Shown piece after piece: positions 58,197 through 64,000 of a stretch of DNA of 64,000 bases. The notes below the pieces were generated by a model. It worked only from the letters and a program-made list of their open reading frames with translations, searched no databases and had not been told where the DNA came from. Numbering within the stretch: position 1 is the first letter of the stretch; every line of letters begins with the position of its first letter. The position numbers and the translations under genes are program-made. The stretch is taken from contig NZ_JBJGED010000031.1 in the NCBI RefSeq assembly GCF_045062745.1, positions 30,128 to 94,127 on the forward strand, written 5' to 3'. This stretch comes from Paenibacillus_AA sp045062745. GTDB taxonomy: Bacteria > Bacillota > Bacilli > Paenibacillales > NBRC-103111.

Positions 58197-59098
58197 CGCT
58201 TCGCTGCGGCGGTGTATACGTCCGGCCGGCGGTCGTAGAACGGCGCGACGCCGCCCTCGGTGCGGTTCAGCCGCAGCTGCTCGAGGTCGGCCGGCGCCAA
58301 TGCGACGGCGCTTCGGTTCACCGCGCCCAGCGCGAGAATGCCGTCCGGCGGGAACGGTCGGTCGCATGGTGCGAACACGCCGGCTTGGCAGTAGCCGGCA
58401 TCGACTTGGGCGACGTCCGGCATGCTGCCGACGATGCCGCTCAGCGCGACATAGAGCTGATTCTCGACGGCGCGGGCTTGGCTGCAGTTCCGGACCCGGT
58501 AGTAGCCGGCCGCCGCGTCGGTGTAGGAAGGGCACAAGATGAGCTCGGCGCCCCGATCCGCCTGCAGCCGCGTCCCTTCCGGGAACTCGATGTCGTAACA
58601 GATTTGGATGCCGATCTTCCCGAGCGGTGTCTCGAAAACATCGAACCGGTCCCCTGGGTCGAGCGGCCAGGCGCGCTGCTCCTCAGGAGTGAGATGCACT
58701 TTCTTATGCCGTTCGATGCGCCCGTCGGGGAAGAACAGGAACGCTTCGTTGTAATAACGTCCCGCCGGTGCTCCCTCGCGGTGAATGTGCGTCCCGGCCA
58801 GGAGCAGCAGCCCGGTCTCCCGGCTCCAGGCGGAGAAATGCTCCATGTAGGCGTCCGTATAGCCGTGCAAAATTTCACAGGCTTCTGCGTTCGAGACTGT
58901 CGGATGCAGGGCGAGCAAATGCCCGGTGAGGTATTCCGGGAATACGACGAGCTTGACGTGCTGACGGACGGCGCGGTCGATATAGCGGCGAATGCGGCTC
59001 CAATAGGCGCGCTCGCTCTTCAGCGGCCCTATGGCATATTGCACGACAGCGACTGTGCTGCCTGTTGCGATTGATGGAATAACTGACATCTGGTTCAT
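58193..59098 (-). CDS. Carbon-nitrogen hydrolase (nitrilase superfamily)
   Basis: 301 residues. Catalytic Glu in LVVFPEYLTG near residue 55, Lys in KKVHLTPEEQ near 136, and Cys in IQICYDIEFPEG near 170 form the nitrilase triad. It would hydrolyse an amide or nitrile in the cytosol. Directly upstream (12 bases) is a GNAT gene. In B. subtilis YhcX these two domains are one polypeptide, GNAT first and hydrolase second, so the present pair is the split form with the same order. It ends overlapping the yrrI stop. Confidence 0.88.
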   Translation of the reverse strand: MNQMSVIPSIATGSTVAVVQYAIGPLKSERAYWSRIRRYIDRAVRQHVKLVVFPEYLTGHLLALHPTVSNAEACEILHGYTDAYMEHFSAWSRETGLLLLAGTHIHREGAPAGRYYNEAFLFFPDGRIERHKKVHLTPEEQRAWPLDPGDRFDVFETPLGKIGIQICYDIEFPEGTRLQADRGAELILCPSYTDAAAGYYRVRNCSQARAVENQLYVALSGIVGSMPDVAQVDAGYCQAGVFAPCDRPFPPDGILALGAVNRSAVALAPADLEQLRLNRTEGGVAPFYDRRPDVYTAAAKR

Positions 59099-59110
59099 TG
59101 ACCTCCTTCG

Positions 59111-59734
59111 TTATGTATCAAGGTGGGGGTTGGGCCACTCTACGAGGACCGCTTTGTGGTTCGATTCTTCATCGTCCAAGTAGCCGTCCAGCACTTGCAG
59201 CGGGCGCATGCCCTGCTTGAGCATGAAGCTCAGCACGAGGTCGCGCCGCGTCCCCGAGGCGACTTGCCTCACATATTCCTCGGCGTCCATCTGATCGGCG
59301 ATGGCGCCATATCCCGGGATTCGGCATCCCGCCATGAACCGGACCAGGCCGGAACGAACGACCAACTGCTTGCGCGCTTCGTAAAGCGCTTGCGCAATGC
59401 CTCTTCCCCGGAAGCTCGGCCTTACGCACAAGTCAATGCCGTACAAGCTGTCGCCGTTCGGCTCGTGGCTCCCCCGGATGAATCCCCGATCGGACACTTC
59501 TTCCCATGTATGGGGCTTTCCTGTGTATGTAACGAGCAGCGATGTGGCCGAGCCTGCCGGTTCCCCGTCGCATAACGCGATCATCGCTCCTTCCGGATAC
59601 GTTTCCACATGTGAGATAATTTGCTCCCGCGACCACCAGAGGTCTTCGGGAAAAGGCGGCGGGAACGCTTCCCGCTGGATCAGAAGCAAACTGTCATAAT
59701 CGTCGGCGGTGTAGCACCGGACTGTAAACGTCAT
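59111..59734 (-). CDS. GNAT-family N-acetyltransferase
   Basis: 207 residues. Acetyl-CoA binding motif A: LYGIDLCVRPSFRGRGIAQA followed by LYEARKQLV, with R/Q-x-x-G-x-G/A as RGRGIA. C-terminal region MAGCRIPGYG and FMLKQGMRP. It is placed 12 bases before the nitrilase-type gene and probably acts with it, as the fused YhcX protein does. Substrate unknown. Confidence 0.88.
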   Translation of the reverse strand: MTFTVRCYTADDYDSLLLIQREAFPPPFPEDLWWSREQIISHVETYPEGAMIALCDGEPAGSATSLLVTYTGKPHTWEEVSDRGFIRGSHEPNGDSLYGIDLCVRPSFRGRGIAQALYEARKQLVVRSGLVRFMAGCRIPGYGAIADQMDAEEYVRQVASGTRRDLVLSFMLKQGMRPLQVLDGYLDDEESNHKAVLVEWPNPHLDT

Positions 59735-59775
59735 GGCTGGGTCCCTCCCTCGGTTCCAATAGGAGTATTATACCA

Positions 59776-59802
59776 CGAAACTTAACGTCAACATTTCGCG
59801 TA
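59776..59802 (+). promoter_or_regulatory. ECF sigma (SigW-like) promoter for nfeD-floT
   Basis: CGAAAC (59776-59781), 17 bases, CGTA (59799-59802), close to the SigW consensus TGAAAC-N16-17-CGTA. B. subtilis yuaF-floT is known to be SigW-controlled. Confidence 0.65.
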
Positions 59803-59851
59803 TATAACATTAGGCAGCGATGTCAACATCTGGACAGACGGAGGAGGGGCT

Positions 59852-60376
59852 ATGGAGCCGATTTACTGGGCGTGTTTGAGCGGCGGAATTCTGTTCGCGA
59901 TCGTCACCGTCGTGTTCGGCGATCTGATCAGCTCGGCTTTGCACGGGGCACTGGACTTTATGTCTGTGGACGCGTTGCGGTTTTTGCAGCCGATGGTGCT
60001 GGTCACGATGATCACCGTATTCGGCGGAGCCGGACTGCTGCTGGAGCATTACGCGGCGCTCGCGGCCGTGCTGGACATCGCGATTGCTGTGATTGGGGCC
60101 GTGCTGTTCGGTCTCTTGGTGTACGTCTTCTACGTCAGGCCGATGCTGAACAGCGAGAACTCCACAGGGTTCTCCATCCGGGATATGTCCGGTAAGATCG
60201 GAGAGGTGCTAGTGCCGATTCCGTCGCGTGGCTACGGCGAGGTGCTGGTCCGCATGGGAGCCGCCAATACGAATCAGATCGCCGCCAGCTTCGACGGCGA
60301 AGCGATCGCTTCCGGTTCACGCGTGGTTGTCGTGGAAGTCCGCGAGGATACGCTGTTTGTATCGAGGTTGGACTAG
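59852..60376 (+). CDS. NfeD-like membrane protein, YuaF type
   Basis: 174 residues. Three or four N-terminal membrane helices (residues 5-110) and a C-terminal OB-fold of the NfeD1b kind (MSGKIGEVLVPIPSRGYGEV, GSRVVVVEVREDTLFV). It is 51 bases before the flotillin gene behind GGAGGAGG. YuaF is the standard partner of FloT and helps organise functional membrane microdomains and envelope stress response. Confidence 0.88.
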   Translation: MEPIYWACLSGGILFAIVTVVFGDLISSALHGALDFMSVDALRFLQPMVLVTMITVFGGAGLLLEHYAALAAVLDIAIAVIGAVLFGLLVYVFYVRPMLNSENSTGFSIRDMSGKIGEVLVPIPSRGYGEVLVRMGAANTNQIAASFDGEAIASGSRVVVVEVREDTLFVSRLD

Positions 60377-60427
60377 GCTCGGGATGGGGTACGGAGAAAC
60401 ATCAGATTAGACAAAGAGAGAGGAGCA

Positions 60428-61972
60428 ATGTTTCGAATGCCTGAATATTTAGTCATTCCTTCTATCGTGGTTGGCGTTATTATCGTCTTGGGGCTCGCTT
60501 TCTGGGCCCGCTACAAGACAGTCAGCCCGGATGCGGCGATGATCGTGACCGGTTCCTTCCTGGGGAGCAAAAATGTGATGGTCGATGAATCGGGTCGGAA
60601 GATCAAAATCGTCCGGGGAGGCGGCGCCTTCATCTTGCCGATCTTCCAACGGGCGGAGTTCTTATCCCTGCTGTCGCATAAGCTCGACGTCTCGACGCCG
60701 GAGGTGTATACGGAACAAGGCGTTCCGGTTATGGCCGACGGAGTTGCGATTATCAAAATCGGCGGTTCGGTCGAGGACGTGGCCACTGCGGCCGAGCAGT
60801 ACATGGGCAAGCCGGCCGAGGCGCTGAAGAGCGAGGCGCAGGAAGTGCTCGAGGGGCATCTGCGCGCCATTCTCGGCTCGATGACGGTGGAGGAAGTGTA
60901 CCGGAACCGCGACAAGTTCGCCCAGGAGGTCCAGGGTGTTGCGGCCAAGGACTTGAAGAAGATGGGGCTGCAGATCGTCTCCTTCACGATCAAGGACGTG
61001 CGCGACAAGCAAGGCTACCTCGACGCGCTCGGGAAGCCGCGGATCGCCGCCGTGAAGCGGGACGCCGAGATCGCCCAGGCCGAAGCGATCCGGGACGCGC
61101 GGATTCAGAAAGCCCGCGCCGAGGAAGAGGGGCAGAAGGCGGAGCTGCTGCGCGACACGAACATCGCCGAGGCGAACCGAGAGAAGGAATTGAAGGTCGC
61201 TTCCTTCAAGAAGGACCAGGACATGGCCAAAGCGGAAGCGGATCAGGCCTACCATATTCAGGAAGCCCGTTCGAAGCAAAGCGTCGTCGAGGAGCAGATG
61301 AAGGTCGAGATCGTCCGCAAAGAGCGGGAGATCGACCTCGAGACGAAGGAAATTCTGCGCCGCGAGAAGCAGTATGACGCGGAAGTGAAGAAGAAGGCGG
61401 ACGCCGACCGCTATGCGGTGGAGCAGGCCGCCGAGGCCGACAAGGCGCGCCGCCTGCGCGAGGCGGACGCGATGCAGTACAAGATCGAGGCGGAAGCGAA
61501 GGCGAACGCCGAGCAGAAGCGGCTCGAGGGTCTCGCGGTGGCGGACGCCGAGCGGGCGAAGGGGACGGCGGAAGCGGAGGTCATCCGCCTGGTCGGTCTC
61601 GCCGAAGCGGAGGCGAAGGAGAAGCTCGCGCAGGCGTTCGAGAAGTTCGGCCAGGCGGCGGTGCTCGACATCGTCGTGAAGATGCTGCCGGAGCTGGCGG
61701 GCAAGATCGCCGAGCCGATCGGGGCGATCGACAAGCTGACTGTCGTGGACACCGGCCACGGCGAAGGCGCGGCGCGCGTCAGCAACTACGTGACGCAGCT
61801 GATGGCGACGGCGCCGGAGATGCTGAAGAGCGTCTCGGGGCTCGATGTGGAGAAGCTGATCCAAGGGCTTACCGGCAAAATAAGCGGCGGTACGGGCGCT
61901 GCAGCGGCGCCGATCCAGGCTGTCCCTGCCGTGCCGGCCACGCCGGCGGCGCCTGTGAAGCCTGTGGAATAA
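60428..61972 (+). CDS. floT: Flotillin-like protein FloT
   Basis: 514 residues, close to B. subtilis FloT (YuaG). N-terminal membrane hairpin (YLVIPSIVVGVIIVLGLAFW), SPFH/PHB domain to about residue 200 (ILPIFQRAEFLSLLSHKLDV), then a long charged coiled coil with repeated Glu-Ala (about 205-405), and a C-terminal part ending in a Pro/Ala-rich tail. It forms raft-like domains in the membrane. Start MFRMPEYL after AGAGAGGAG. Co-transcribed with the NfeD gene; terminator follows. Confidence 0.95.
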   Translation: MFRMPEYLVIPSIVVGVIIVLGLAFWARYKTVSPDAAMIVTGSFLGSKNVMVDESGRKIKIVRGGGAFILPIFQRAEFLSLLSHKLDVSTPEVYTEQGVPVMADGVAIIKIGGSVEDVATAAEQYMGKPAEALKSEAQEVLEGHLRAILGSMTVEEVYRNRDKFAQEVQGVAAKDLKKMGLQIVSFTIKDVRDKQGYLDALGKPRIAAVKRDAEIAQAEAIRDARIQKARAEEEGQKAELLRDTNIAEANREKELKVASFKKDQDMAKAEADQAYHIQEARSKQSVVEEQMKVEIVRKEREIDLETKEILRREKQYDAEVKKKADADRYAVEQAAEADKARRLREADAMQYKIEAEAKANAEQKRLEGLAVADAERAKGTAEAEVIRLVGLAEAEAKEKLAQAFEKFGQAAVLDIVVKMLPELAGKIAEPIGAIDKLTVVDTGHGEGAARVSNYVTQLMATAPEMLKSVSGLDVEKLIQGLTGKISGGTGAAAAPIQAVPAVPATPAAPVKPVE

Positions 61973-61986
61973 CAGGATTTAAGAGA

Positions 61987-62017
61987 AGCTGGACGCGAAA
62001 GTGCGTCCGGCTTTTTT
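61987..62017 (+). terminator. Rho-independent terminator after floT
   Basis: Stem AAGCTGGACGC / GCGTCCGGCTT, GAAAGT loop, T run. Confidence 0.88.
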
Positions 62018-62119
62018 ACTGCGCGTTTCAGAGCGCCAAATATATTCGAACATTGCCTAAAAATTTTAGAAAGAAGTCTTTCGTTCCCTTGTTAAACTGA
62101 ATGAAAAGGAGGGATCGCA

Positions 62120-63268
62120 TTGACGCATCCTTATGAAATCGCAGCTTATTATTTTCCGAACTATCATCTCGATGCCCGAAATGAACGTTGGCACGGCAAA
62201 GGGTGGACGGAATGGGAGTTGACGAAGGCCGCGACCCCGCGTTTTGAAGGCCATCGGCAGCCGAAAGTGCCGCTGTGGGGGTATGAGGACGAAGCCGACC
62301 CGGAAGTGATGGCCCGTAAAATCGATGCCGCTGCGGACCATGGGATTACGGCATTTATTTTCGACTGGTATTGGTATACGGACGGCCCTTATTTGCAGCG
62401 TGCGCTGGAAGATGGGTTCTTGAGGGCGAAGAACAATAGTCGGCTCAAGTTTTCTTTAATGTGGGCCAACCACGATTGGATGGACATCCATCCCGCCCAG
62501 CGCAGCCGGCCTAATAACGTTTTGGCGAAAGGACAAGTCACGCCCGCAGTCTTCTTGGAGGCCACGGAGCATATGATTCGCACTTATTTTTGCCACCCTT
62601 CCTATTGGCGGGTAGACGGTGGCTTGTATTTTTCCGTCTATGAACTGATGAGCCTTGTGAAAAGCTTCGGCAGCGTAGAGGCGACGCGGACAGCGCTGGA
62701 TCAGTTCAGACAACGGGTGCGCGCCGCCGGACTTGGCGAGCTTCATTTGAACGCCGTTGTATGGGGCCAAGCCATTTTGCCGGGGGAAGAGAAGATTACG
62801 GATGTGAACGAGCTTCTCGATCAATTGGGCTTTGACAGCATCACCTCCTACGTATGGGTTCATCATCAAGGAATGCCTAAATTCCCGGTTACCGACTATA
62901 CGGAATACAGGGAAGCGAACGTAGCGGACTTCGAGACGTTTTCGGCCCGATATAAGCTGCCTTACTATCCGAATGTAACGATGGGATGGGACCCTAGTCC
63001 ACGGACCATTCAATCGGACGCTTACGATTTGCTCGGTTACCCTTTTACCTCTATTCTTCAAGGCAATACGCCGGACCAGCTGGAGAAGTCGCTTCAAGCC
63101 GTCAAAGCTTTTCTGGACCAGAGTCCGAACCGGCCTAAACGATTCACCGTCAATGCTTGGAACGAATGGACCGAGGGCAGTTATTTGGAGCCGGACACGG
63201 AGTATGGGATGGGGTATTTGGAAGCTTTCCGCCATGTATTTGCCAATCCGGCAGCAAGAGCGGAGTGA
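62120..63268 (+). CDS. WbsX-like / glycoside hydrolase 99-like protein
   Basis: 382 residues, no signal peptide. PF14307 (WbsX) pattern: IAAYYFPNYHLDARNERWHG, GWTEWELTKAA, HGITAFIFDWYWYTDG, FSLMWANHDW and the C-terminal VNAWNEWTEGSYLEPD, which carries the probable catalytic acids of the GH99-like TIM barrel. Members act on O-antigen or cell-surface glycans. TTG start at 62120 with AAAGGAGGG at good spacing. Single gene; substrate unknown. Confidence 0.82.
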   Translation: MTHPYEIAAYYFPNYHLDARNERWHGKGWTEWELTKAATPRFEGHRQPKVPLWGYEDEADPEVMARKIDAAADHGITAFIFDWYWYTDGPYLQRALEDGFLRAKNNSRLKFSLMWANHDWMDIHPAQRSRPNNVLAKGQVTPAVFLEATEHMIRTYFCHPSYWRVDGGLYFSVYELMSLVKSFGSVEATRTALDQFRQRVRAAGLGELHLNAVVWGQAILPGEEKITDVNELLDQLGFDSITSYVWVHHQGMPKFPVTDYTEYREANVADFETFSARYKLPYYPNVTMGWDPSPRTIQSDAYDLLGYPFTSILQGNTPDQLEKSLQAVKAFLDQSPNRPKRFTVNAWNEWTEGSYLEPDTEYGMGYLEAFRHVFANPAARAE

Positions 63269-63445
63269 GGGTTGCCGCGTCCTACGCTAAGTGCGCAGCG
63301 ACGCCGCCCTGCTCGCGGCTCCAACAGCAGCTGCGCGAGCTGGGCTTCGAGCTCGTCTGCCCAATGGCCGGACTTAGCTCTACCCGGCTGTTTGAACTTC
63401 TCCGTCTGCCCTCCCGAATCGGCAAACCGAACGCCACGACCAAGG

Positions 63446-63479
63446 ACCTCTGGAGTGTATTTTGCTCCAGAGGTTTTTT
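63446..63479 (+). terminator. Rho-independent terminator
   Basis: Perfect 10-base-pair stem ACCTCTGGAG / CTCCAGAGGT followed by six T, 178 bases after the WbsX-like gene. Confidence 0.85.
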
Positions 63480-63486
63480 GGATTAT

Positions 63487-63535
63487 AACACCAGAATTCA
63501 TAAGTTTTGAGCGTAAGCTCAAGAATTCTGGTGTT
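63487..63535. repeat. Large inverted repeat (13-bp arms plus inner 6-bp stem)
   Basis: AACACCAGAATTC (63487-63499) and GAATTCTGGTGTT (63523-63535) are perfect complements; inside lies TTGAGC-GTAA-GCTCAA (63507-63522). Confidence 0.8.
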
Positions 63536-63619
63536 GCAAGAAAAGCTACCGCTAAAGCACGAATGTACATCCTCGAAAGGCTTCGATCAGAAGCTTTCTT
63601 ATAACAACCCAAAATTTTG

Positions 63620-63668
63620 TTGATAATGAAAAGGGGGATGCGTATAATCTCTAATAGTTTAGAAACTA
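63620..63668 (+). promoter_or_regulatory. marR promoter with operator over the start point
   Basis: TTGATA (63620-63625), 17 bases, TATAAT (63643-63648). The palindrome TAGTTT-AG-AAACTA (63655-63668) lies exactly over the expected start of transcription, fitting auto-repression by the MarR product. Confidence 0.75.
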
Positions 63669-63717
63669 AATGATTGGACCATTGAATTATTTGGCGGGTA
63701 AAGGAGATGAGCGCTTT

Positions 63718-64000
63718 TTGTTGGAGCCGCATGAATATACTGAATTTGAAATCTTATATCGGCAATTAACCCGGAAGCTGTCCCTGGAATGGAACAAAGA
63801 GAGCGCTCAGCCGATCACGGGCTCGCATGCGTACATTCTCGAGAAATTGGCTCAGGAAGGGCCCCAAAAAGTATCGAGCCTGGCCGAGGCGATCGGCATT
63901 ACGGCGGGGGCGGTGACCGGATTGTCCGACAAGCTGGCCGGTTACGGGTACGCGACCCGGGGACGCACCGAGGAAGACCGGCGCGTGGTGATGCTGGAGA
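63718..64000 (+). CDS. MarR-family transcriptional regulator (N-terminal part, cut by window edge)
   Basis: About 94 residues before the right edge. Helices and winged HTH: YRQLTRKLSLEWNKESAQ, HAYILEKLAQEGPQKVSSLA, EAIGITAGAVTGLSDKLAGY and the wing RGRTEEDRRVVML with the DRR signature. The start is set at TTG 63718 because AAGGAG lies 11 bases upstream; an in-frame ATG at 63670 has no ribosome site and sits at the very start of the predicted transcript. Which ligand it senses and what else it controls lie outside the window. Confidence 0.85.
   Translation, partial: MLEPHEYTEFEILYRQLTRKLSLEWNKESAQPITGSHAYILEKLAQEGPQKVSSLAEAIGITAGAVTGLSDKLAGYGYATRGRTEEDRRVVMLE

Larger units (their letters stand above)
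63269..63717. other. 449-base gap without supported gene before marR, with hairpins
   Basis: Codons remain open in several frames (for example QLRELGFELVCPMAGLSSTR), which may be gene remnants, but no start with a ribosome site is seen. It contains the terminator at 63446, the large hairpin at 63487 and the stem GAAAG-G-CTTC / GAAGCTTTC near 63576-63600, then the marR promoter. Confidence 0.4.

Overview
The window is chromosomal DNA from a high-GC, endospore-forming member of the Bacillales, most likely Paenibacillus or a close relative such as Cohnella. Supporting signs are a GerA-type spore germinant receptor gene, a T-box leader in front of hisS, CymR, an LplB/LplC/LplA-type sugar ABC cluster, the bactofilin pair of the yhbDEF type, an NfeD-flotillin operon with an ECF-sigma-like promoter, and Shine-Dalgarno sites of the GGAGG kind throughout. 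I see no tRNA or rRNA genes, CRISPR arrays, insertion sequences or phage genes.

The backbone follows the Bacillus subtilis order relA-dtd-...-hisS-aspS-tcdA-rarA-...-cymR-iscS-yrrD-...-yrrI, interrupted by accessory blocks. From the left: the start of a gerA-type gene (minus) and a large secreted GHL10-type protein; relA, dtd, a small ORF, hemZ and an AraC regulator; a copper island (csoR-copZ, copA, copper-type lipoprotein) with three CsoR operators; a PhyH-HEAT fusion; a LacI regulator, an orphan sugar-binding lipoprotein and an SGNH esterase, with two LacI-type operators; an anchored FAD oxidoreductase and an alpha/beta hydrolase; then T-box-hisS-aspS-tcdA-rarA.

Between rarA and cymR lie about 9 kb: an oligosaccharide ABC importer, a LysR regulator facing a divergent PurA-like enzyme, mnmA (inverted) and lplJ. 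After cymR-iscS-yrrD-Zn-ribbon come small unknown genes, a solute-binding-protein-like gene without signal peptide followed by a truncated WYL-type HTH gene, a Fur-box-controlled hydroxamate siderophore operon (no ATPase gene), a DUF402 gene, an EmrB-type exporter next to yhbDEF-like genes, a PPOX-fold protein, an ABC exporter with a DUF1854 partner, and a degenerate TrpD2-like gene. A free-standing, promoter-to-terminator RNA gene of about 350 nt precedes yrrI. The right end has split GNAT and nitrilase genes, nfeD-floT, a WbsX-like protein and the start of a MarR regulator with a well-defined operator-promoter.

The most interesting candidates are the unassigned ~350-nt RNA gene (56687-57040), the PurA paralogue whose IMP-contact positions are changed while catalytic ones are kept, the signal-less solute-binding protein with its truncated regulator, and the PhyH-HEAT fusion. 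All functions are read from sequence by eye; no database search was run.
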